This document shows positions 1-8,108 of a DNA stretch of 64,000 bases, piece after piece. Positions within the stretch are counted from its first letter, which is position 1, and every line of letters begins with the position of its first letter. Source of the DNA: Psychrobacillus sp. FSL K6-2836. Lineage in GTDB: Bacteria > Bacillota > Bacilli > Bacillales_A > Planococcaceae. The notes beneath the pieces were generated by a model that saw only the letters and a program-made list of their open reading frames with translations, was not told the DNA's origin and ran no database searches. A program made the translations under genes and the position numbers. The stretch is from assembly GCF_038003085.1 (NCBI RefSeq), contig NZ_JBBOOM010000001.1, positions 1,984,001 to 2,048,000 of the forward strand, read 5' to 3'.

Positions 1-1304
1 CCATTTCCACGTAGCCAAGATGCTATATATTGAACCCCTACGCTACAGTTCATGCGAAGACCTTCTTCTGTAATGGTCCCCTCTGGTACTTCTAGTAAAT
101 CTTCAGCATTTACCTGAACATCCTCCCGTTTACGGTGAATTTGGTTTGGTGTAGGCATAAGTTCTTCGAATTGCTCCCAAGCGACGGGTACAAGACCTGG
201 ATGCGCTACCCATGTTCCATCATGACCGTCCGTTGCTTCCCTACGTTTGTCTTCGCTTACTTTTGCGAAAGCTGCGGTGTTTGCTGCTTCATCACCCTTA
301 ATAGGAATTTGTGCGGCCATTCCACCAATGGCAGATGCATTTCGCAGGTGACAGGTTTGGATACATAATTGAGAATACGCACGCATAAATGGTGATGTCA
401 TCGTCACTTGACCTCGGTCTGGCAAGATGACCTGTGATTGATTGCGAAGTCGTTTGATATAACTAAATATATAATCCCAACGTCCACAGTTTAATCCTGC
501 AGAATGATCACGAAGCTCGTATAATATTTCATCCATTTCGAATGCTGCCATAATCGTTTCGATTAAAACAGTTGCCTTAATCGTCCCGCTTGGAATCTCC
601 AATTGCTGCTGAGAGTATACGAAAATATCATTCCATAACCGCGCTTCCAAATGACTTTCTAGCTTCGGCAAATAGAAGTAAGGACCAGTTCCTCGAGAGA
701 TTGCTTCTTTTGCATTATGGAAGAAATAAATTCCAAAGTCGAAGAAGCTACCTGAGATTGACTCACCATCTATTTGTATATTTTTCTCTAAAAGATGCAG
801 TCCCCTAGGTCGTACGATTAGTACTGCTGTTTCCTCTTGCAGGCTATATACTTTACCAGTGTTAGGCTGTGTATAAGAGATTGTTTTGCGAACAGCATCA
901 CGCATATTGAGTTGACCTTCAATCATATTTTCCCAAGTTGGTGAAGTAGCATCTTCAAAGCAAGCCATAAATACCTTTGCACCTGAATTTAATGCATTAA
1001 TAACCATTTTACGATTAACTGGACCAGTTATTTCGACGCGGCGATCCTGTAAATCCTCTGGGAGTGGAGCAATTGTCCAATCCCCCTCTCGAACCGCTTT
1101 TGTTTCTGGTAAAAAGTCTAATGTTCCACCGTTATCTAACTTCTCTTGACGAACTTGACGTGCCTGTAGCAATTCTTTTCTTCTATTATCAAAGAGATGA
1201 TGGAGGGAAGCTACGAAATCTAAAGCTTCTGGCGTTAAGATTTTGAATATCCCTTCAACTTCTTTCCCTACAATTTCAATTCTTTTAGTCGTTACTTGTT
1301 CCAT
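1..1304 (-). CDS. aceB: malate synthase A (C-terminus cut by window edge)
   Basis: Condenses glyoxylate with acetyl-CoA to malate in the glyoxylate shunt, in the cytosol. The frame is open from an ATG at 1302-1304 to the left edge, giving 434 codons of a family usually about 530 long, so the C-terminal domain with the catalytic aspartate lies outside. The malate synthase signature [16 protein letters not shown] sits near residues 262-278, and the [13 protein letters not shown] stretch at the edge is also typical. The start is preceded by GGGAGG with good spacing. It follows aceA by 32 bp on the same strand, so the two form an operon with aceA first. Identification is firm. Confidence 0.96.
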   Translation of the reverse strand, partial: MEQVTTKRIEIVGKEVEGIFKILTPEALDFVASLHHLFDNRRKELLQARQVRQEKLDNGGTLDFLPETKAVREGDWTIAPLPEDLQDRRVEITGPVNRKMVINALNSGAKVFMACFEDATSPTWENMIEGQLNMRDAVRKTISYTQPNTGKVYSLQEETAVLIVRPRGLHLLEKNIQIDGESISGSFFDFGIYFFHNAKEAISRGTGPYFYLPKLESHLEARLWNDIFVYSQQQLEIPSGTIKATVLIETIMAAFEMDEILYELRDHSAGLNCGRWDYIFSYIKRLRNQSQVILPDRGQVTMTSPFMRAYSQLCIQTCHLRNASAIGGMAAQIPIKGDEAANTAAFAKVSEDKRREATDGHDGTWVAHPGLVPVAWEQFEELMPTPNQIHRKREDVQVNAEDLLEVPEGTITEEGLRMNCSVGVQYIASWLRGN

Positions 1305-1335
1305 TTCTCGTTAACCTCCCATCTCCATGTTTGGT

Positions 1336-2619
1336 TTAAGCAAATTGTGCTACCTCTGTAGAGCCTTTCATCGCTGTGGTAGAAGAATTTCCTCCAGAAA
1401 CTATTTGTGAAATTTCATCGAAGTATCCAGTTCCTACTTCACGCTGATGTTTAGTCGCGGTGTATCCTTTTGCTTCGTTTGCGAATTCTGCTTGTTGAAG
1501 CTTAGAGTAAGCAGCCATACCATTTGTTTTATATTCATGTGCTAGCTCAAACATGCTATGGTTTAATGCGTGGAATCCAGCTAGTGTTACGAATTGGAAT
1601 TTGTACCCCATCTTCCCTAACTCTACTTGATATTTTGCAATTGTTTCTTGGTCTAAGTTTGCTTCCCAGTTGAATGATGGTGAACAATTGTAAGCTAGCA
1701 ATTTACCTGGATATTCTGCATGAATAGCGTCAGAAAACTGTTTTGCTTCCTCTAAACTTGGATGAGACGTTTCACACCATATAAGATCCGCATATGGTGC
1801 ATACGCTAAGCCCCGTGCGATTGCTTGGTCGATTCCTGGTTTTGTTTTGAAGAATCCCTCAGGTGTTCTTTCGCCCGTTAAGAAATCTGCATCACGTGGG
1901 TCAATGTCACTTGTAACCATATCTGCAGCATCTGCATCAGTACGTGCAATTAGTACAGTCGGTACACCCATTACATCTGCTGCTAGTCGAGCTGATACTA
2001 AATTACGAATAGCATTTTGAGTTGGCAGAAGAACCTTCCCTCCAAGGTGACCACACTTCTTTTCAGAAGCAAGCTGATCTTCTAAATGTACGCCAGCTGC
2101 TCCAGCTTCAATCATCCCTTTCATTAATTCGAAGACATTTAATGGTCCACCAAATCCAGCTTCCGCGTCTGCAATAATAGGTGCGAACCAGTCGAACTCA
2201 TCTTCTCTACCTTCTGCCTGATCGATCTGATCTGCACGTTGTAACGCTTGGTTAATGCGCTTAACTACTGCCGGGACACTGTTTGCTGGGTATAAACTTT
2301 GGTCCGGATACATTTGACCCGAAAGGTTGGCATCTGCAGCCACTTGCCAACCACTTAAATAAATTGCTTGAAGACCAGCCTTTACCTGTTGAACTGCCTG
2401 GTTACCCGTTAAAGCTCCTAGGGCATTGATGAAGTCTTCTTGGTGAAGTGACTTCCATAAACGATTTGCTCCTTTACGAGCTAATGTTTGTTCAATGATG
2501 ACAGATCCTCGTAGTTTCACTACATCCTCTGCTGAATATGGACGTTCAATTCCGTTCCAACGACCTTCCTCTTGCCATTGTTGTTGAAGCTCTTCTACCT
2601 GTTGTTGTCTTTTTGACAT
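1336..2619 (-). CDS. aceA: isocitrate lyase
   Basis: Cleaves isocitrate to glyoxylate and succinate, the first glyoxylate shunt step, allowing growth on acetate or fatty acids. The 427-residue length is normal. The catalytic KKCGH motif is at residues 187-191 (Cys189 as base) and the Mg-binding DAEAGFGG loop at 151-158. The ATG at 2617-2619 has an AAGGGGTG ribosome site. It leads the aceA-aceB operon and is transcribed divergently from a LytTR regulator. The 200-bp gap between them holds candidate operators (direct repeats and a palindrome), so control by the neighbour is likely but inferred. Confidence 0.97.
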   Translation of the reverse strand: MSKRQQQVEELQQQWQEEGRWNGIERPYSAEDVVKLRGSVIIEQTLARKGANRLWKSLHQEDFINALGALTGNQAVQQVKAGLQAIYLSGWQVAADANLSGQMYPDQSLYPANSVPAVVKRINQALQRADQIDQAEGREDEFDWFAPIIADAEAGFGGPLNVFELMKGMIEAGAAGVHLEDQLASEKKCGHLGGKVLLPTQNAIRNLVSARLAADVMGVPTVLIARTDADAADMVTSDIDPRDADFLTGERTPEGFFKTKPGIDQAIARGLAYAPYADLIWCETSHPSLEEAKQFSDAIHAEYPGKLLAYNCSPSFNWEANLDQETIAKYQVELGKMGYKFQFVTLAGFHALNHSMFELAHEYKTNGMAAYSKLQQAEFANEAKGYTATKHQREVGTGYFDEISQIVSGGNSSTTAMKGSTEVAQFA

Positions 2620-2676
2620 TTACACACACCCCTTAATATTTTTTGTAGGAACATTATTTTAAAATACGACTTTTTT

Positions 2677-2692
2677 ACTGTATCATAACAGT
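2677..2692. promoter_or_regulatory. palindrome upstream of aceA
   Basis: Inverted repeat with ACTGT and ACAGT arms around six bases, 58-73 bp upstream of the aceA start. Its place suits an operator or promoter-overlapping site. The factor is unknown and arms of five bases could arise by chance. Confidence 0.3.
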
Positions 2693-2746
2693 CCCTTTTC
2701 TTGTAATCTAATATATAACACAATGATATTTCTTGTATTGGTTTTT

Positions 2747-2797
2747 GGATGAATGATCATTTTTTAAGGATGAATGAAGAATTAGAATGACGAATGC
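2747..2797. promoter_or_regulatory. candidate LytTR binding repeats
   Basis: GGATGAATGA occurs exactly at 2747-2756 and 2768-2777, start-to-start 21 bp, followed by a weaker copy TGACGAATGC at 2788-2797. LytTR proteins are known to bind pairs of about 9-bp direct repeats spaced near two helical turns. The array lies just upstream of the LytTR gene and 128 bp or more from aceA, so autoregulation and control of aceA are both possible. The motif itself is not the classical LytTR consensus. Confidence 0.45.
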
Positions 2798-2824
2798 AGA
2801 ATATATAATTTCGGGGGTGTGCTA

Positions 2825-3481
2825 GTGGATTTTAGAAGGGAACAACTAAAACAGTACAGTTTAATAATGGAGGAATGGGTTCCGAAAGAAGCCTCTATTG
2901 CTATAGCAGCAGGGGATCAATATATTTATTATTTGGCAGGGGCACATGATCTTCATGTAAAAGAAGGACAAAAAATCCAAACTAATAGTATTGCAGATTT
3001 AGTACTAAAAAAAGGATGTAGAACAGAAGCTGTACTGGTGGACACATTATTTCAGGTACCATATTACGGAATAGGATATCCGATAGAAATTAACGGAGAG
3101 AAGGCTGCATTAGTTGTTATACTCCCTCCTCATCACGCAGTACCTATTACTTCTCCTTATAAGTTTTTGACCGGGAAGCAAGAGGATGAGTGGAAGCCTA
3201 TCCCAATCGAAAAAGTTTCCCATATAGAAAGTCTCCAAAAAAAGACATGGTTCTATGCCAATAAGGAACCTTATAAAATAAGTATCCCCCTGAAAGATTT
3301 ACAACTACGACTACCCGATAGCTTTTTACGGATCCATCGCTCTTATATTGTAAATGTTTCATTCATTGACCGAATCGTCCGCGATTTTTCTTCCAATTTA
3401 TTAGTACAGTTACAGGATGGGACCGAGTTGCCTGTGAGTCAGTCTTATATCACTGATGTTCGTACTGCGTTGGGGTTTTAA
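2825..3481 (+). CDS. LytTR-domain transcriptional regulator
   Basis: DNA-binding regulator of 218 residues. The N-terminal two thirds resembles a small sensor module (AIAAGDQYIYYLAG, then GYPIEINGEKAALVV) with no receiver domain and no membrane segment. The C-terminal roughly 100 residues form a LytTR domain, with the typical PDSFLRIHRSYIVN strand-turn and a closing DGTELPVSQSY. A GTG at 2819 is possible, but the GGGGG ribosome site at 2813-2817 fits the GTG at 2825 better. It is divergent from aceA, and this pairing suggests it controls the glyoxylate shunt in response to an unknown metabolite. Family is sure, role inferred. Confidence 0.85.
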   Translation: MDFRREQLKQYSLIMEEWVPKEASIAIAAGDQYIYYLAGAHDLHVKEGQKIQTNSIADLVLKKGCRTEAVLVDTLFQVPYYGIGYPIEINGEKAALVVILPPHHAVPITSPYKFLTGKQEDEWKPIPIEKVSHIESLQKKTWFYANKEPYKISIPLKDLQLRLPDSFLRIHRSYIVNVSFIDRIVRDFSSNLLVQLQDGTELPVSQSYITDVRTALGF

Positions 3482-3605
3482 ACTCAAATAGCCCCAAGTG
3501 ATTATTAAAATAGTTGGTAATAGTTTCTTGATCCAAAACCTATAAAGAATTGTCTAAATTAGTAGTTTTACGTAATATTAACTTAATACGTTAAGGAGGG
3601 TAATA

Positions 3606-3986
3606 ATGGAAATATTGCATAAGTATATTAAAGCAACGAACACACATGACTTTGAAGAAGTCCGAAAAATTTTGCACCCTGAGGCTATGTATTTTTTCTC
3701 AAATAAAACTTGTATTAATCACCAAGAAATACAGTCATATTTTGAGAATGCTTGGACTTATATAAGTGATGAGAATTATGAAGCACGAGAAGTTAAATGG
3801 CTTTTCAAAGGTGATTCATCTGCTTCATGTATCTATACTTATTTTTACGAGGGTTATATTAACGGAGCTTACACCAGTGGTGAAGGAAGAGCTACCAATG
3901 TATTTGTGAAAATTCACGATGAATGGCTATTAATACATGAACATTTAAGCGCGCCTCCTAAAGCTAGACGGTCTACAGAACAGTAG
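3606..3986 (+). CDS. NTF2-like/SnoaL-like small protein
   Basis: 126-residue soluble protein of the nuclear transport factor 2 fold. Visible features are the opening helix ending in HPEAMYFF, a central helix with YFENAWTYI and the C-terminal strand WLLIHEHLSAPP, typical of the DUF4440/SnoaL-like group. These cone-shaped folds bind small ligands or catalyse diverse reactions, and no specific catalytic pair can be assigned. It has a strong TAAGGAGGG ribosome site and stands alone, followed by a terminator. Function unknown. Confidence 0.75.
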   Translation: MEILHKYIKATNTHDFEEVRKILHPEAMYFFSNKTCINHQEIQSYFENAWTYISDENYEAREVKWLFKGDSSASCIYTYFYEGYINGAYTSGEGRATNVFVKIHDEWLLIHEHLSAPPKARRSTEQ

Positions 3987-3999
3987 CAAGGCTGGTTTT

Positions 4000-4036
4000 A
4001 GGGAGGGCATGACCCACGTCACACCCTCCCCTTTTT
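4000..4036 (+). terminator. intrinsic terminator
   Basis: GGGAGGG and CCCTCCC arms with a partly paired lower stem, followed by CTTTTT. It ends the NTF2-like gene and may also act on the convergent gene at 4053. Confidence 0.8.
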
Positions 4037-4052
4037 AGCTACTGATGATTAT

Positions 4053-4259
4053 TCACATAAGCTTTCCTATGACATAGATAACTATCGAAATAAAAAACAT
4101 TAAAGCTATCACGATTAAACTAATTAAAGAAGCAACTTTTGTATATCTAATAGCACCTTCCGATAATTCAGGATCTTCCTTGTACATCCATCGTTTTCCG
4201 AATAATAAACTTTCTTTTGGATAGTAATAACTCCAAATAAGTGCTGCGTTTAATGGCAT
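4053..4259 (-). CDS. small two-helix membrane protein, start uncertain
   Basis: From the ATG at 4259 the product has 68 residues. Two hydrophobic segments flank a polar loop with YYPKESLLFGKRWMYKEDPEL, and the second helix is near the C-terminus. The frame stays open upstream and encodes more hydrophobic residues (IIIAEIIFYFLLLM), which would complete the first helix. A GAGGGGGGG ribosome site lies about 40 bases before the ATG. Only non-standard start codons (ATT, ATC, ATA) follow that site in frame, so the true start is unclear. The layout resembles DUF6199-type proteins; the family call is tentative. Confidence 0.55.
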   Translation of the reverse strand: MPLNAALIWSYYYPKESLLFGKRWMYKEDPELSEGAIRYTKVASLISLIVIALMFFISIVIYVIGKLM

Positions 4260-4354
4260 CAGCAGTAGAAAGTAAAAGATTATTTCGGCGATGATAATCC
4301 CCCCCTCAAGATTAATTTATATCTATATATTCGTCCTCGTCCTTTACTATCCTT

Positions 4355-4591
4355 TTATAAAAAACTAAACCCCACCAAAAAAATAGTAATAACAGCTGCA
4401 CTCAATATAGTTAGCCCATTAGCTAAGTTTTTCTTAAATTTTATTTGTTCGTAACCTGATAGTGTAAATAATATTATTAAGAGACCGAAAGCGAATGGCA
4501 TCAGATTGAATTTTTGTGATACCAATATGGCTGCCAAAATAACTAGACTAACTACTTGAAAAAAAATTTTAGCTACAGTAAGGGTTCTCAA
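4355..4591 (-). CDS. small membrane protein, DUF3953-like
   Basis: 78 residues from a TTG at 4589-4591, chosen because GGAAAGAG lies just upstream. A longer form from a TTG at 4654 has no ribosome site. Three hydrophobic stretches are visible, with the motif QKFNLMPFAFGLLIILF and a later GYEQIKF turn, a pattern like the YczI/DUF3953 group. Function unknown. It precedes no obvious partner; the next gene on the same strand is the 68-residue membrane protein. Confidence 0.6.
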   Translation of the reverse strand: MRTLTVAKIFFQVVSLVILAAILVSQKFNLMPFAFGLLIILFTLSGYEQIKFKKNLANGLTILSAAVITIFLVGFSFL

Positions 4592-4684
4592 ATTCTCACT
4601 CTTTCCTACATATATTGTTAGTATATTTACGGAAATTTCCACAAAAAGTTTCAAATCTAATAGTTGTTAGTAAAACAAGCACAT

Positions 4685-6010
4685 CTATTTAAATTCAGGA
4701 ATAGGAAGTGTCCCTTCCTCCACATGGCTTTCGCTTTGTTCCATAGCATCTGTGTCGTACACATGTTTCTCATAAGTGAATGTACCATCTTGATTGACTT
4801 TAACAGTCATAATCTCCTCTTTTGGCGGTAGGTCCGTAATTATTGGACTAACAATATTATCTTTAATATTTAGCACATATAATTTCCCCCCCATTGTTAC
4901 CATCCCATATGCATTTCCTATGATGACGAACATTCTGTCTTCATCAATCCACTCTACTTTCTTAGGAGTATATTGACCGTGCTCATTATCTTTCAATTTA
5001 AAAATAGTAGATTCATCCGTTTCCAAGTTTTCTATAACTAATATATCTTCTCCCTCTTCCCCTGCCTGTGCATATATTCCTTCAATTGTTACTTGCTGTT
5101 TACCATTTGGTGAAGGTATCCAAGGAGAATGAAAAGTAAGTTCATAATTACTTTCATTTTTCACATCGAAATGAGCAGGAGTTATTACCTCTTCTTCCGT
5201 TAAAGTGAAAGTAGTTAAGTCCGTGTTAATCATCGATTCATATTTACCGCTTTTCTCATCCAGAAAATCATATTCCCATTTCACCTCACCAAAACCTGGG
5301 ACATAATACCTTCTCATTCGATAGTCTTCCTTTATGCTTTCGAGTATTAATACATTTTCAAATTCACCATAAGCCGTGGTCACCTGTCCTGAAGTATTCA
5401 CAACAGTCCAATCACCATACTCATCTCCTATTTCCAAAGGAGCTTCTAAAAAAAGCTCTCCTTGGGGAAGTTTGTTCAATTCCTCACTTGACCATTGCAA
5501 TCGCCCTGATACATCATCCACCATCTCTTCATATACAATTTCGGTCTGATTTCTGTCTAATCGATAAACACGTTCTACACTCCCACCATCATTACTAATA
5601 ACCTGTTGAACATAATGATCATCCAACCAATACGTTTGAGTAGTACTTCCACCATTTTCGAAGCCACCTAAATATACTGCCTCCGCACCATGAGGAGGAA
5701 AATATTGTTTTAGTTCGTCGTAATAATCCCCTTTTTCTAAGAACATTTCATTTTCTGTATCATCTTCAGTAGGAACGACTAACTCTGGTTCGGTTATTTG
5801 ACCATTTTCATTTGTTAACTTGGAAGGTAAAAAATATCCGCTAAATGTGAGTAACCCTATAAATGTTACGAATATTCCATAGTACGCCCATCGTTCCTTA
5901 TTTTCTTTAGGTTTTTTTGTTTTTTTTAAGTTCACTTGCTGTTGAATCCGTTTTACACGTTCTGATGTATCTCCCATTTTGGTTAGCAACTGTTGTTTAA
6001 CTTCATTCAT
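4685..6010 (-). CDS. probable anti-sigma factor with DUF4652-type C-terminus
   Basis: 441 residues: a short basic cytoplasmic N-terminus (about 1-42), one membrane helix (about 43-62) and a large outer region. The last roughly 170 residues, beginning near YELTFHSPWIPSPNGK, have the repeated beta-strand pattern of DUF4652. The start overlaps the end of the ECF sigma gene by 8 bp, so the pair is translationally coupled, as is usual for sigma/anti-sigma partners. The expected role is membrane tethering of the sigma factor and sensing outside the cell; the signal is unknown. The function comes from topology and context, not from a recognised anti-sigma motif. Confidence 0.7.
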   Translation of the reverse strand: MNEVKQQLLTKMGDTSERVKRIQQQVNLKKTKKPKENKERWAYYGIFVTFIGLLTFSGYFLPSKLTNENGQITEPELVVPTEDDTENEMFLEKGDYYDELKQYFPPHGAEAVYLGGFENGGSTTQTYWLDDHYVQQVISNDGGSVERVYRLDRNQTEIVYEEMVDDVSGRLQWSSEELNKLPQGELFLEAPLEIGDEYGDWTVVNTSGQVTTAYGEFENVLILESIKEDYRMRRYYVPGFGEVKWEYDFLDEKSGKYESMINTDLTTFTLTEEEVITPAHFDVKNESNYELTFHSPWIPSPNGKQQVTIEGIYAQAGEEGEDILVIENLETDESTIFKLKDNEHGQYTPKKVEWIDEDRMFVIIGNAYGMVTMGGKLYVLNIKDNIVSPIITDLPPKEEIMTVKVNQDGTFTYEKHVYDTDAMEQSESHVEEGTLPIPEFK

Positions 6011-6527
6011 GGATTAGCACCTCCCAATCGTTCTCTTTCAATTGAATCTTTAAAAGTGATCGCGCTTTTCTTAGCCTTGTCTTTATGGTATTGTCTGGGA
6101 TTGACAGCAGTTGAGAAATCTCTAACACGGATAATTCTTCAAAATAGTAATAGATAATGACTTCTCGATACTTTACCGGTAGCCGTAACACTGCATCTGC
6201 AAGTTCTAACTTTTCATCTTCTTCTATGATTCGGTCTCTGCCCTTTTTTGAAGGATTAAAAAAGTTATTCGTCAACACTTGCTTACGATATCGCCAACTT
6301 TTTAAGTAATCCTTACATTTATTGATTGTTATTTTTGCTAAATAGGTTTTCAATGAGGCACGTTCTCCAAACTGCTCAAATTTTTGATAATAGGTTAAAA
6401 ACACATCCTGTACTATATCCTCAGCAGCCGACCAATCTTTTATATACAAATAGGCAAGCCTTAACAAATAATCGGTATATTCTTTCATAACCTGTTGAAA
6501 TTGCTGCTCTTCCATAAAACGATTCAT
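6003..6527 (-). CDS. ECF-family RNA polymerase sigma factor
   Basis: 174 residues with region 2 (AEDIVQDVFLTYYQKFEQF) near 35-53 and region 4 (LPVKYREVIIYYYFEELSVLEIS, then TIKTRLRKAR) at 116-154. It directs RNA polymerase to stress-type promoters. The ATG at 6527 has AGGGGAG upstream, so the internal ATG five codons later is not needed. It overlaps the anti-sigma gene by 8 bp. A GAAAAC/CGTC pair 17 bp apart, upstream at 6561-6587, fits an ECF promoter and suggests autoregulation. The subgroup resembles SigM/SigV/SigW-type factors; which one is not resolvable. Confidence 0.92.
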   Translation of the reverse strand: MNRFMEEQQFQQVMKEYTDYLLRLAYLYIKDWSAAEDIVQDVFLTYYQKFEQFGERASLKTYLAKITINKCKDYLKSWRYRKQVLTNNFFNPSKKGRDRIIEEDEKLELADAVLRLPVKYREVIIYYYFEELSVLEISQLLSIPDNTIKTRLRKARSLLKIQLKENDWEVLIHE

Positions 6528-6560
6528 CTCACACTCCCCTAACCTAGCCTTTAACTAATA

Positions 6561-6587
6561 GACGATACTCACTGACACCACGTTTTC
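6561..6587 (-). promoter_or_regulatory. candidate ECF-type promoter of the sigma operon
   Basis: On the minus strand GAAAAC (6582-6587) and CGTC (6561-6564) are separated by 17 bases, matching the AAC...CGTC form of Bacillus ECF promoters and lying 34 bp before the sigma gene start. Confidence 0.4.
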
Positions 6588-6618
6588 GAATATTAAAAAC
6601 AATTTTTACGTATAAGAA

Positions 6619-6650
6619 AGACCGCTCCGATATTTCTCGGAACAGTCTTT
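6619..6650 (-). terminator. intrinsic terminator of the EamA gene
   Basis: A 12-bp stem (6619-6630 with 6637-6648) around a 6-base loop. Two positions are G-U wobbles only in the minus-strand RNA, which argues that it serves the minus gene ending at 6672. T-rich runs flank both sides. Confidence 0.75.
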
Positions 6651-6671
6651 TGTTTTTTTATTTAGTTCTAT

Positions 6672-7568
6672 CTAGAAAGACATTTTACCTTCATTTTCTT
6701 TCTGTACGCTATTAGCTTTACTCCCAAACGTTAAAATAGCTATACTCCCAAGCAATAGACCAATCCCTACCCAAGATGTTGCGCTCAGAATTTCGCCCAC
6801 TACGATTACACCAAGTAAAGCTGCCGTAGTCGGTTCTGCCAAGGACAAAGTTAAAGCGGAGGAAGCAGGGATTTTCCGAAGCCCCCATCCGTATAATACA
6901 TAAGCAATACTAGTGGTTGCTATTCCCAAATAAAAAATGATTCCTACATTTCCAGCATCCTTCAACCAACTTACATCAAATATGAAATAGAAAGGTGTTA
7001 ACAATAATGCGCTAAACGAGAAGGTCATTGCAACTACGGATATAGCTTCTTCTTTTTGCAACAAAGATTTGCTCGTCATTGTATACAAAGCAAAAATAAT
7101 TCCAGCGACTAATGAGTATAAAATTCCTAATGGATTAATGCTCACTTCACCTTTTGTAATAAACAAAAACATACAGCCAATAATAGCTAGAGCCGTGGAA
7201 ATTCCCCAAACTTTTGTAGGACGCATCTTTAAAAATGCCCATTCAATTAAACCTGAAAACACTGGAGCACTTCCGATAGCAACCACACTCGCTATCGCTA
7301 CCCCTGTCAAACGAACCGATGAAAAGAATAAGAGCTGAAACAATGAAATACAAATTGCGGCGTAGAGCGTTTTTTTCCAGGGCCATGAACGGAATTTAAT
7401 TTTTTTTAATAAAACCATAACGATCAGAAGGAATAATCCCCCCGTTGCAGAACGTCCAGCACTAATGATAAATGGGTGTGCACTGTCTGGTAGGAATGTT
7501 TGTGCAGTTCCTGTTGTGCCCCACAAAATAGCACCAAATAACACAAATATATATGGTAATACGGTCAA
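6672..7568 (-). CDS. EamA/DMT-family transporter
   Basis: 298-residue integral membrane protein with ten hydrophobic segments in two homologous five-helix EamA halves. The first half opens with ILWGTTGTAQTF, and the second contains YSLVAGIIFALYTMTSKSL and closes with LAEPTTAALLGVIVVGE. Such proteins export or import small metabolites such as amino acids, nucleosides or drugs; the substrate cannot be told. The start is a TTG at 7566-7568 behind AGGGGG. It stands as a single gene with its own terminator. Confidence 0.88.
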   Translation of the reverse strand: MTVLPYIFVLFGAILWGTTGTAQTFLPDSAHPFIISAGRSATGGLFLLIVMVLLKKIKFRSWPWKKTLYAAICISLFQLLFFSSVRLTGVAIASVVAIGSAPVFSGLIEWAFLKMRPTKVWGISTALAIIGCMFLFITKGEVSINPLGILYSLVAGIIFALYTMTSKSLLQKEEAISVVAMTFSFSALLLTPFYFIFDVSWLKDAGNVGIIFYLGIATTSIAYVLYGWGLRKIPASSALTLSLAEPTTAALLGVIVVGEILSATSWVGIGLLLGSIAILTFGSKANSVQKENEGKMSF

Positions 7569-7669
7569 GTTTTTCCCCCTACCTTCCTACATTTTCTTAC
7601 TTCAAATATAGCACATATTGAGTTACCGCCAATCGTATCTTATACTAATAACGATAGGAGGCATTTTAC

Positions 7670-7900
7670 ATGTATATGACAGTAGAAGAAACTGCGAATT
7701 ATTTATCAATGCCTATTGATCAGGTAAAACGATATATATCAGAGAAGAAGATCCGTGCCATTTTCGATGGAGAAGAGTATTACGTAAATAGCGCTCAATT
7801 TGAAACGCACTTACAGCAGCTTGAGGACTTGAAACGGCAAATCGACGAATGGCGAAATACTCCAATCCCAGATGATATTGATGTTAAAGACGAAGATTAA
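7670..7900 (+). CDS. excisionase-type small DNA-binding protein
   Basis: 76 residues with a MerR/excisionase winged helix at the N-terminus (TVEETANYLSMPIDQVKRYISEKKI) and a short charged helix ending in acidic residues. It is shorter than a MerR regulator and has no effector domain. GGAGG stands 8 bases before the ATG. No integrase or phage gene is nearby, so it is probably a resident regulator; target unknown. It is followed by a strong terminator. Confidence 0.8.
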   Translation: MYMTVEETANYLSMPIDQVKRYISEKKIRAIFDGEEYYVNSAQFETHLQQLEDLKRQIDEWRNTPIPDDIDVKDED

Positions 7901-7908
7901 TACAAAGC

Positions 7909-7946
7909 AAAAGGACGTTCTCCAAATGAGGAGAATGTCCTTTTTT
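7909..7946 (+). terminator. intrinsic terminator
   Basis: AAGGACGTTCTCC pairs with GGAGAATGTCCTT around a short loop, followed by TTTTTT. It closes the excisionase-like gene. Confidence 0.9.
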
Positions 7947-7959
7947 ATTAAACAAAATT

Positions 7960-8108
7960 AGGCACTTTCGCATTTCTACATTGTCCAGCTGCTGCGCCTT
8001 GCCTCTCGAGTCGTTTCAGAATGTCGGTTAAAGGCAAAGGAAGCCTTTACCGTCCTTCTTCCAACGCTTGTCGAGGCTAACATAGGCGCTTTCGCATTTC
8101 TATATTGT
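7960..8108. repeat. structured intergenic repeat element
   Basis: The 149-bp stretch begins and ends with nearly the same 24-25 bases (GGCACTTTCGCATTTCTA at 7963, GGCGCTTTCGCATTTCTA at 8085). Between them lie GCGCC/GGCGC-type and AAGGCAAAGGAAGCCTTT arms. It resembles the recurrent TGTC-AGCT-GCGCC intergenic repeats of Bacillaceae. The right copy overlaps the last codons of the homoserine dehydrogenase gene. Confidence 0.55.

Noticed and set aside
7670..7900. Excisionase as sign of an integrated element
   Set aside because: No integrase, attachment site duplication or phage gene in the surroundings.
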